NCBI GenBank assembly: GCA_002346535.1
Contig: DDZZ01000006.1
Location: 45,840 to 109,839 of the forward strand
Source of the DNA: Opitutales bacterium UBA2995
Lineage (GTDB): Bacteria; Verrucomicrobiota; Verrucomicrobiia; Opitutales; UBA2995
Direction of reading: 5' to 3'
Length of the DNA stretch: 64,000 nt
Shown: one piece after another, positions 46,356 through 54,302 of the stretch
Numbering within the stretch: the first letter of the stretch is position 1
Layout of the letters: each line of letters opens with the position of its first letter
The notes under the pieces: model-generated
The model's database searches: none
Seen by the model: the letters and a program-made list of their open reading frames with translations, nothing else
What the model was told of the DNA's origin: nothing
Translations under genes and position numbers: made by a program

Positions 46356-46567
46356 TCATGGAATTTCCGCGGATGCCTGCAAAATTTTATTCAAATAATA
46401 AACCTTCTGTATTGTCGGACCAAATGTACGCGAAACTCCATTCGAATTGCACGCAGCCTTGGAATGGATTGCCGCGTTTTTCTCTTTCCCAACTCGGTTA
46501 CGCACCCATGTGCGCGCCCTCGTATGTCTGTCGTCAAGTCCGACATTTCAAATCCGTGAATTCCTAG
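46352..46567 (+). CDS. Possible 71-residue small protein between nuoL and nuoM, doubtful
   Basis: ATG 46352 overlaps the nuoL stop as ATGA, the same coupling used elsewhere in this operon, and the frame stays open for 71 codons to 46567. The predicted product has no membrane helix, is rich in Ser, Pro, Arg and Cys (MCAPSYVCRQVRHFKS) and resembles nothing I know. Its composition does not look like that of neighbouring subunits, so it may be an accidental frame in inserted DNA. An 8-bp inverted repeat (TGTCGGAC and GTCCGACA) lies within it about 110 bases apart. Confidence 0.25.
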   Translation: MIMEFPRMPAKFYSNNKPSVLSDQMYAKLHSNCTQPWNGLPRFSLSQLGYAPMCAPSYVCRQVRHFKSVNS

Positions 46568-46589
46568 GCTCTTGTAGAACCTATCGAAA

Positions 46590-48179
46590 ATGACTAATTA
46601 TTCCATATTGCTGCTCGGAACGATTCTGGTGCCTTTGGTTGCAGCGTTGGTGATGCTGGGTGGTGGTAGTTTATCGAAGGCGACCACACGATCCCTTGCG
46701 ACAGTTGGGTTTTCATTTCCAGCATTGGCTTCTTTGATTCTGTGGATCAATTTTCAGCCTACGGATTCTAGTGGTTATGACTATCTGATCGTTCTTCCAA
46801 CCGGTCTTGAGAGATTGGGAATAACGCTTCACCTGGGGCTCAATGGCATTTCTGTGCCTCTGTTTTTCCTGGCTGGTATCGTAGGATTGGCGGCTGGCCT
46901 TTACGCTTTGCAGAGTGAGGCTGAGCGACCTCAGCAGTATTTGATGCTCATTCTTTTTATGCAATCTGGGCTGATGGGGGTCTTTGCTTCGGTGGATATC
47001 TTTTTCTTTTATTTTTTCCATGAATTGGCGCTGATTCCCACTTTCATTTGTATTGGAGTTTGGGGTGAAAGGGACCGTCATTCGGCCGCCATGGAGATGA
47101 CAATTTACCTGACCCTCGGGGCAATGCTTTCTTTGCTCGGCTTACTGGCCATTTATTTTCAGTCCGATGCGTCGGCCTTCAATATGATTGCCTTGAAGGA
47201 AGCGATCACCACCAAGCCTATCGAAGGTGGGGTCCAGAATGTGATTTTTGGTCTGCTGTTATTCGGATTTGGAATTCTTGTTTCCCTATTCCCTTTTCAC
47301 TCCTGGGCTCCTCGAGGATACGCTGCTGCGCCCACTTCCATCGCCATGCTTCATGCCGGTGTATTGAAGAAGTTTGGCTTGTATGGATTTGTGCAGGTAG
47401 CGTTGCCGTTGGTCCCGTTGGGTGCGGTTCATTGGAGTAATTTTCTGGCCTGGCTTGCGTTGGGCAGCGTCGTCATCATCGGCCTAATAACCATTGCTCA
47501 GCGGGATCTGAAAATGATGGTAGGATTCAGTTCGGTCATGCACATGGGCTATTGTTTTCTGGGAGTGGCTTGCGTCTCCATTTTGGGTGCAGCTGGCGTC
47601 ATCTTGACGATGGTGGCGCACGGGCTCACAATTGCCCTTTTGTTCTTGCTGGGCCATGTTGTGTATCGGCGTACGGAAACATTTGAGATGGCTGATATGG
47701 GTGGCCTCGTCAGGCAGGCTCCGGCTCTTGCAGCCATTTTTTCCACTGCAGTTTTGGCGAGCATTGGATTGCCCGGACCTGGGCTCTTGAACTTTTTTGG
47801 TGAGTTCACAGTGTTTACCGCACTTTGGGATTTCAACGAGGCGTTCGCATTCTTGGCCGTGCTTGGGGTTATTATTTCGGCAGTTTATGGATTGAGGGCA
47901 GTTGCCAGCATATTCTTTGGCCCTCATTCCGAAACCTTTGCAAAGCACCTTAAAGAAAACGCGGTAAAGGACATTACGGTGGCTGAGAAGATACCTACTT
48001 TTATTCTTTTCGCCGCGCTTGTTGTGATTGGCCTGTGGCCTCGATCTATCACCGATGACATGAATCGCGCTCTTGAGGCAGAATTTAAGACCATTCATGC
48101 CATGCTCGCGACCTTGGAAATCCAGCCTGATGAAGAGGGCATTGAGATTGCGCGTACGGCGATTACTCAGAACCGATGA
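46590..48179 (+). CDS. nuoM: NADH-quinone oxidoreductase subunit M (cluster 2)
   Basis: The product has 529 residues and about 14 helices. The glutamate is in FFFHELALIPTFICIG and the middle lysine in HAGVLKKFGLYGFVQV. The canonical first channel lysine is absent: the stretch reads FGILVSLFPFHSWAPRGY, the same pattern as the second NuoM of cluster 1. The C-terminus has an unusual soluble extension of about 35 residues (EAEFKTIHAMLATLEIQPDE…). It overlaps nuoN by 4 bases. Confidence 0.93.
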   Translation: MTNYSILLLGTILVPLVAALVMLGGGSLSKATTRSLATVGFSFPALASLILWINFQPTDSSGYDYLIVLPTGLERLGITLHLGLNGISVPLFFLAGIVGLAAGLYALQSEAERPQQYLMLILFMQSGLMGVFASVDIFFFYFFHELALIPTFICIGVWGERDRHSAAMEMTIYLTLGAMLSLLGLLAIYFQSDASAFNMIALKEAITTKPIEGGVQNVIFGLLLFGFGILVSLFPFHSWAPRGYAAAPTSIAMLHAGVLKKFGLYGFVQVALPLVPLGAVHWSNFLAWLALGSVVIIGLITIAQRDLKMMVGFSSVMHMGYCFLGVACVSILGAAGVILTMVAHGLTIALLFLLGHVVYRRTETFEMADMGGLVRQAPALAAIFSTAVLASIGLPGPGLLNFFGEFTVFTALWDFNEAFAFLAVLGVIISAVYGLRAVASIFFGPHSETFAKHLKENAVKDITVAEKIPTFILFAALVVIGLWPRSITDDMNRALEAEFKTIHAMLATLEIQPDEEGIEIARTAITQNR

Positions 48180-49705
48180 ATTGGGAATCCCATAAAATTT
48201 TAGCCGAAAGCAATCAGTGGAGTGCCATCCTCCCAGAAACCGCTTTGGTTTTTCTCGCGCTAAGTCTGCTGTTGCTCGACATGTTTGGTGGCAAGCCGGG
48301 TCGAGAATTGATTGGTCGGATTGCCGTGGTGGGACAGGTGATATTGATTTTTTTGAGTTTCACGTTGCTGCGAAACAATTTGGGAATTCATAATCAGGAG
48401 ACATTTTCCGGAATGTTGTTTCATTCCGAATTTAGTCAGGTTATGCGGATATTCTTTTTGTTGAGCTCGCTACTGACCTCATACCTGGGATCAATTTTTT
48501 TGAAAAAGAACCAGATCTCCGGAACGGAGTTTTATACCATTCTTCTCCTGATTACCGCTGGTCTGATGCTGCTCGCTCAAAGTAATCATTTTATAATGCT
48601 TTTCGTGGCGTTGGAGACGGTCACGATCGGATTTTACGTATTGGTCAGCTACAATCGGGATAAGTCTAACAGTCTCGAAGCCGGTTTGAAATATCTGATT
48701 ATGGGGGGGCTCAGCACAGCGATCCTTTTGATGGGTATTGTCCTTTTATTTGGCTTGGCGAGTAATCCCGAGCTGCCCGGTATGTCGCACAATGCCATGA
48801 AATTTTCCGACCTGGATATATTTCTACGATTGAATGGCGATAACGTTGTCGCCAAGACCGGCGTGCTACTTGTATTGGCTGGTATCGCTTTCAAAATCGG
48901 ATCCGTTCCCTTCCAGATTTGGATACCGGATGTTTACCAAGGGGCTCCTACACCGGTTACGGCCGCCTTAGCCGTTTCTTCGAAGGCTGGAGGATTTGCG
49001 GTCTTAATTACCCTTGTTTCTGGACCTTTCAAACCGATGGCGGAACTGGTGGTCCCGGTTTTAAGCCTCACGGCGATTGTGACCATTCTTTTTGGAAACA
49101 TTGCTGCTTTGACCCAACGGAACGTGAAGCGGTTAATCGGGTTATCCGGTGTCTCACATACGGGGTACCTTCTAATCGGCGTCGTAGCCATCTATTCAAT
49201 TCCTACTGCTGAAAGTGCGATTGTTTTCTATCTAATTACATATTTACTAGCTTCTTATGCAGTGCTTGGCGTGATGGCTCATTTGTCAGTCGCAGGTAAG
49301 GATGATCTTCAGGAATTGGGGGATTATCAAGGTATGCTGAAGGAGAGTCCGTTTCTTTCCGGTGTGTTAGTTCTTGGATTGAGTTCCTTGGCGGGAATTC
49401 CACCGTTGGCGGGATTTATTGGCAAGCTACTGATCTTCTATGCTGCATTTCAGGCTGAGTTGTATGCCCTTTTGGGTGTGGCGATTGCGGGGATTGTCAT
49501 ATCTATTTATTACTATTTTGGATGGATCAAGGAGGCGACGTTCCGATTCTGGAAGCTGCCTATTCTTGGGGCTGAAGAGCCCGAAGCACCCAAGGAGTGG
49601 TCTGAGATTGGCAGTTTGACCCGCGTGACCCTCGGTGTGCTCGCCTTACTTACCTTGGCACTCGGCTTGTATCCGGGGCCGCTCAGTTCGCTAATCGGTG
49701 GGTAG
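48176..49705 (+). CDS. nuoN: NADH-quinone oxidoreductase subunit N (cluster 2)
   Basis: The product has 509 residues, an antiporter-like subunit with lysines in GIAFKIGSVPFQIWIPDVYQ and VSSKAGGFAVL and glutamate in FVALETVTIGFYVLV. It is the last gene of the cluster-2 operon; nothing resembling a strong terminator follows in the 195 bases before the ThyX-like gene. Confidence 0.95.
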   Translation: MNWESHKILAESNQWSAILPETALVFLALSLLLLDMFGGKPGRELIGRIAVVGQVILIFLSFTLLRNNLGIHNQETFSGMLFHSEFSQVMRIFFLLSSLLTSYLGSIFLKKNQISGTEFYTILLLITAGLMLLAQSNHFIMLFVALETVTIGFYVLVSYNRDKSNSLEAGLKYLIMGGLSTAILLMGIVLLFGLASNPELPGMSHNAMKFSDLDIFLRLNGDNVVAKTGVLLVLAGIAFKIGSVPFQIWIPDVYQGAPTPVTAALAVSSKAGGFAVLITLVSGPFKPMAELVVPVLSLTAIVTILFGNIAALTQRNVKRLIGLSGVSHTGYLLIGVVAIYSIPTAESAIVFYLITYLLASYAVLGVMAHLSVAGKDDLQELGDYQGMLKESPFLSGVLVLGLSSLAGIPPLAGFIGKLLIFYAAFQAELYALLGVAIAGIVISIYYYFGWIKEATFRFWKLPILGAEEPEAPKEWSEIGSLTRVTLGVLALLTLALGLYPGPLSSLIGG

Positions 49706-49900
49706 CTCGAAATTTTCAACGGATGGCTGAAATGGTGATCGGGGGAATAAAACCTTGAATCGGTTGGCTTCTCGCGCTGAAGCCCAATTCGTCAAGTAAT
49801 TATGGAATCACTCCAAGGCGGAATCAATTTTAAAAAAACCATAGACCTGCGGAATTTTCCTCGCCCTCGGTTGAGCAGCACATACGTTTTCTAGAATCCT

Positions 49901-51247
49901 ATGAACGTAACCGGTATTGCCCTGACTGCTCCCAAAGCTGCCGAAAATAACCCACACCTCACTCCAGAACTTTTGGCCTCCGTACTTGCGCGCTACTCGA
50001 GGTCAAATATCGGGTTGGAAAAGATTCTCGAAAAAGTCGATCTGGACGAAGCCGATGCCTCGATTGATCGAATACTAAAATTTGTTGATTACGGTCACGC
50101 TTCTATTGCCGGTTTGACGGGTGGTATTGCGATGGCTGTAGATGACATATCCATGTGGCTGGCTTACAAATTGTTTGAAATTGCTCAAATGGCGGATGGC
50201 CAAGAATCGAGCACGCGGTACATTAGCATGGACGAATCGAGCCTTCTTGAGCCCGAGGAAATTGGGATTCCACCCAGGTTAGCCAAGGAATGGAAAGCTA
50301 TCATGCTGGAATGTTTTCGTGCCTATGGGCAGGAATACGACCGCTTGGATGTCCTCGCGACGGACCAGCCGGAATTGGTTCGGTATCCTGAAAATGCCAA
50401 GCCCTTGGTGATCAAACGAATCCGCAAGAATTACGCATTGGACCGGGCCCGTTACTTTATGCCTTTTGCATGCAAGACGAGCATGGCTCTCGTCATGAGC
50501 TCTCGCATGTGGACCGAGGCGATTAAACATCTCGAATCACTTCCGCAGGAAGAAGCGAAGCGATGTGCGGCGGCACTTCGGGGAGAGTTAACCAAGTTTT
50601 CGCCAAGGCTGGTAAAGCATAGTAAGTCCGAGTTTTCTTTTGAAGCACAGGCGCGTCAGGACTTTGAATACAGCATTAAATTGGGTCTGGAGACATTGTC
50701 CTCAGAAAACCGACCGGATGAGGTTTGGGTGAAAGTCAATAATGATTTGCCCGATTTTCTTCCGGAAAGCCAATCAATGGAAGAGGCACTGAAGCACCGG
50801 GCTAACCGATATGGACGATGCGGCTCAGCCATTCGAAGAATGCGTGTGGGCTTTGCCTGGAACAACATGGCGATTGCGGAATTGAGGGACCTGAACCGCC
50901 ATCGAACTGGACACCGTTTCACCCCGCTCGTTCAAAACGGATTTTACCTTCCTCCCGAGGTGGACCCGAGTCCTCACCAGGAATTATTGGATCGTCACAC
51001 CACTTTGCTCAGAACGCTTATGGAGTTCAAAGAGCCTTCGTACGTTTACGGATTGCTCCTAGGGTCCCAAACCCCGTTTGAACATACCAGTCATGCCGAT
51101 AAATTTATATACGAGGCGGAACTTCGCACGGGTATGGGAGCTCACTTCCGTTACGCGGAGCACTTGAGCAAAGCGCTTCACAAATTCATCGAATTAGTCC
51201 CTGAATCAAAAGGCTGGATAACTGAAGGTACGGCTGAACCCGAGTAA
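49901..51247 (+). CDS. Tandem-domain ThyX-like (FAD-dependent thymidylate synthase family) protein
   Basis: The product has 448 residues, about twice a normal ThyX. The first half shows YGHASIAGLTGG (residues 64-75), then QESSTRY (101-107), matching the second part of the ThyX signature RHRxxSxNExSxRY but without the RHR. It ends with ARYFMPFACKTSMALVMSSR, the usual MPNA-like region. The second half shows LNRHRTGHRFTPL (RHR from residue 333) without the following S-x-R-Y, then LLLGSQTPFEHTSHADKFIYEAELRTG. The two half-signatures thus sit in different domains. The protein may make dTMP using FAD and methylene-tetrahydrofolate with a composite active site, or may be a degenerate homologue with another role. 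No thyA is in the window. Confidence 0.75.
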   Translation: MNVTGIALTAPKAAENNPHLTPELLASVLARYSRSNIGLEKILEKVDLDEADASIDRILKFVDYGHASIAGLTGGIAMAVDDISMWLAYKLFEIAQMADGQESSTRYISMDESSLLEPEEIGIPPRLAKEWKAIMLECFRAYGQEYDRLDVLATDQPELVRYPENAKPLVIKRIRKNYALDRARYFMPFACKTSMALVMSSRMWTEAIKHLESLPQEEAKRCAAALRGELTKFSPRLVKHSKSEFSFEAQARQDFEYSIKLGLETLSSENRPDEVWVKVNNDLPDFLPESQSMEEALKHRANRYGRCGSAIRRMRVGFAWNNMAIAELRDLNRHRTGHRFTPLVQNGFYLPPEVDPSPHQELLDRHTTLLRTLMEFKEPSYVYGLLLGSQTPFEHTSHADKFIYEAELRTGMGAHFRYAEHLSKALHKFIELVPESKGWITEGTAEPE

Positions 51248-51689
51248 TCCCATGGATTTAAAAGCCAGCAACAGTTCAGAAACTTTTGAATCTCATGAAC
51301 GTGTATTCATGAAACATATACAGCTTTCTTTTTACATTTTACTCGGAGCCCAGTTGGTTGAGCAGCCTTTCGATCCTAAGAACCCGGGAAATCCCCTCAC
51401 CAAAAGAGGGTCGTGAAAAATGAAGTATCCAAAAAGCGATACCATTGGGAGAAGTCCCAGGGCTCTATCGAAATTGGGTGAACCCTCATAAACGGGTAAG
51501 AACGCCATCAGCGGAGTCGAGACAGTTAGAGGTTGTGGAGTCGACTGTGCGGCAACCAAATCTCGAACAATCTTTTTCCGAAAATAGGGAGTGGAAACCG
51601 GGTAGAATCGTTCATGTGTATGAAAAAAGTAAAGAATTTTACCGGGTTCTTAACCCGTTCTTGCTGAGTAACTTTAATCGGTTTATTTA
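51248..51689. other. Intergenic stretch without a recognisable gene
   Basis: About 440 bases follow the ThyX-like gene. Short open frames exist on both strands (for example 51332-51559 minus and 51445-51708 plus), but none has a recognisable motif, ribosome binding site or consistent neighbour. The 3' edge runs into the signal-peptide part of the decayed EEP-family gene. Confidence 0.4.
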
Positions 51690-52571
51690 TCAGCGAAATC
51701 CAAAATAGCCATAGCTGTGGGTTGGATATGGCTTCTTCTTGCAGCAACTCCCAGTTTTCAGAAGAATATCAAGTGATTTAGACTTAACTCCTCATAGCTA
51801 CCAATCTATCTGCCAGAATTCTTCAATTGGCACATTCAGGCTTCTACAGTTCAGTATGCAATTTGGCCAGGTTTGGGTTACTGCTAATTTCGATACAGCG
51901 CCTGTCCGGGTGGAAGAAACTGCAAGGACGTTGCGATTGTACGATACGGATATTCTGCTTCTTCAAGAGGTCGAAAAAGCTGGACCAAACGTAAAACAGT
52001 CCAATCCGCCGAAATATTACACTTATCTAAAGGAAGCTTTGCAAGGGTACGAAAGCGTTCTTGATTATCCTACAGAAGATAGCCGCGAACTTCCGTTCGG
52101 AGTCGGACTGGTCATCTTCTCAAGGTATCCAATCCTGAGTTCCAGGACTACCCAATTACCTGGTGCTCCCGTTGAATTTAAATTTGACGGGAGCAAAACA
52201 CCCACCAATCGCATTATCATTACTGCAGAAATTGAAATCGAAGGAACTCCTTACACGGTCATCCCCTTCAGGCGAATTTTATATTAAATCCTTCCAGCAA
52301 TGATTTCCTAGAGCAGCGAAATATTATAATGGAGGAAGTGCTTGTGGCTAAGGGCACGATTATTTTTGATGTGATTCCGGAAGAAAGTCTGTTCGGGCAA
52401 TTTGAAAAGTCACGATTGGAGAGTATGCAAAAGGAGACGATTATCTGGAAACGCATGCCCTAGGTTTTGGACTACATTTTCTTTAATTCCGAGGTGAATT
52501 TGAAGGGTGGGACGGTCGACGAAGTCTCAGCTTCGGACCATCATGTTTTGGTTGCTGAATTTCGGACTTAA
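51690..52571 (+). pseudogene. Secreted endonuclease/exonuclease/phosphatase-family remnant
   Basis: Three frames are needed to follow the family. The first, near 51700, gives a signal peptide (KIAIAVGWIWLLLAATPS) ending in a stop. The second, about 51820-52262, gives FRLLQFSMQFGQVW, YDTDILLLQEVEKAG and FGVGLVIFSRYPIL. The third, from about 52275, gives NDFLEQRNIIMEEVLVAKG, then after a TAG LDYIFFNSEVN and SASDHHVLVAEF, which ends the family at 52571. Multiple frameshifts and stops and a missing central part mark a dead gene. The family comprises metal-dependent nucleases, phosphodiesterases and sphingomyelinase-like enzymes. Confidence 0.78.
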
Positions 52572-52588
52572 AGCGGATCAGTTTTATT

Positions 52589-52897
52589 CTATTCCCCTTC
52601 TTCGGCTGCCAGCTGTTCTCCTTTTCGAACCTTATCTTTGGCCGCTTCCCGGTCGGATTCGATTCTTGCAAGATCGACCTTCAGTTCTTCTTGGGCTTTG
52701 GCAGCTTCCTGGAAGCCTCCCCTCGCATTGGCGTCTGCCAAACTTTGTTCGTGTGCGATCTTCCGCTCGGCCAACCTTGCTGAATACTTTTTGTCCAGAT
52801 CCGCTAACTCCTGTTTTTGAGCTTCGGTCAATTTTGTATCCTGATTCGGGTCTTCGGCGTTGAGCCGCTCCATCGCCAATTCGTAAGCAGATTTCAT
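52589..52897 (-). CDS. Small coiled-coil protein, 102 residues
   Basis: From ATG 52897 the product starts MKSAYELAMERLNAEDPNQD and continues as a highly charged helical protein (LTEAQKQELADLDKKYSARL, with later heptads of Ala, Glu, Lys, Arg). No signal peptide or membrane segment belongs to this part. The start matches a small hypothetical family I associate with Verrucomicrobiota and Planctomycetota, from memory only. The frame is open upstream into the comEC remnant, so the two could be fused in a 216-codon frame; a separate start is preferred because the ComEC part is non-functional. Confidence 0.55.
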   Translation of the reverse strand: MKSAYELAMERLNAEDPNQDTKLTEAQKQELADLDKKYSARLAERKIAHEQSLADANARGGFQEAAKAQEELKVDLARIESDREAAKDKVRKGEQLAAEEGE

Positions 52898-54221
52898 GGT
52901 TTCAGATAAAGTTATTAAAAAAATCATGTTGCATGAAATGAGAGCTGGAAAGGCAAATTTCCATTGAAGTTCCCGAGTCAATCCATCTCCCGCCAGTAAA
53001 CTCGCCAGAAAAAGCAAAACCGTGACGTAACCAATCCAAGGTTGGAGCCAGGTCATTAAGAAGAGGGCCCATATCCATTCAAGGATGGATTCTGCCAACT
53101 GAATAAGCACTAAAGGGCCGTGGTTGAAAAAGCCGCTGACCACAAAAATTCCCAGGAAGCCGACCAATGAGGAAAACACGCCATATACAATGACAATAGA
53201 GGCTATTGGAAACAGAAGGATATTCAGCAGAACCGCCAAAGGAGCAACTAAGCCGAAATATAGAATGCTTAGCAGTGTGCTCGCCAGAGTGGCTTACTGG
53301 CTGATGCAAAAAGTTCTGACTATCATTTCTATAAATTGGTTAGACGCGCGCCTCATCATGGATTGATGATGGATTTTTTGGGAGTTCTTTGCCGCCAATA
53401 ATTCTGGAATAATTTGAAGAGTGTTATTCCCTAGAGAAGAATTCCGGTTACTACCGTATAAGATGGTTTAAACCCGGCGGAAACAATTGGGTGGGCGACG
53501 GAATCAATACAGAAACTGCAGAAGCTGTCAGTGCTTGGAAGGGCGGCATTTGGCGGACCATCGAGTAGCTGACCCAGAAAAACGCTGTCATGGCAAAGGC
53601 TCTAACTGCGGAAGGAATAGTGTCGGTAATTTCCACATAGAGATAGACAAGTCTCAACCCGATTATGACTGAAAGGTGCTTTGGAACTCTCAAAACCAGC
53701 AAGATGCTGGCCACCGCGAGCGCGATGATGACTAGATGGAGTCCGCTAATTGCAAATAAATGGAGGGTGCCAGTCCGGAGAAATAGCAACTTGTTTCCCG
53801 AGCTGAGCTAGCTCTTTAAACCGAGCATCCTTTTTCGGTATACACCGATAGTCTGTGGGTAATTATCAAGATGATGGCCAAGTGCCTGAATTGCCCTTGC
53901 CCTCAAATTGGCTTCCCGGGGTGGGAGAGACTGCCACAGATCTGGCACTCGCCTTTGATCTTGGAAATAGAGTGGGGAGGACGTGGATACGCCGATAAAG
54001 AAAAGAAATGGCCAGGCACTTGCTGTTAATGAATGAATGGAACTGGCTTGGGCCTTAAACGCCAATATCAAACAGCCGGTGTTGATCAGAATGGTTGGTA
54101 GAATCGAAATGTTCGGAAGGTTGTGGCCCAGCGCATATCCTGTGAGCATAGGATGAGAATCCACAACAAGGGCGTCGTGTATGAGGGGGCGGATATTGGT
54201 TAAAGGATTTACCTCAGGCAA
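52898..54221 (-). pseudogene. comEC: comEC/rec2 DNA-uptake channel remnant
   Basis: Pieces of ComEC appear in order on the minus strand. The N-terminal membrane/DUF4131 part lies at 54221-53808 (ending near LPPREANLRARAIQ). The start of the Competence domain lies at 53789-53451 (RTGTLHLFAISGLHLVIIAL, TIPSAVRAFAMTAFFW). VVTGILL followed by a stop lies near 53430, and ASTLLSILYFGLVAPLAVLL and following helices at about 53290-52925. Frameshifts and stop codons separate these parts, sequence is missing between the first two, and the C-terminal metallo-beta-lactamase-like domain is gone, replaced by the coiled-coil gene. ComEC forms the inner-membrane channel for transformation, so this copy cannot work. 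Confidence 0.85.
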
Positions 54222-54302
54222 TTTCTGTAAACTCTTTTCATGAGTAGCTGAAACGAACTTTGGTTTTGCAAGCGCAGTTTTTCGTTGCTAGGTTTTTTTT
54301 AA

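Noticed and set aside
51332..51708. Short open frames after the ThyX-like gene
   Set aside because: No motif, ribosome binding site or consistent partner was seen on either strand.
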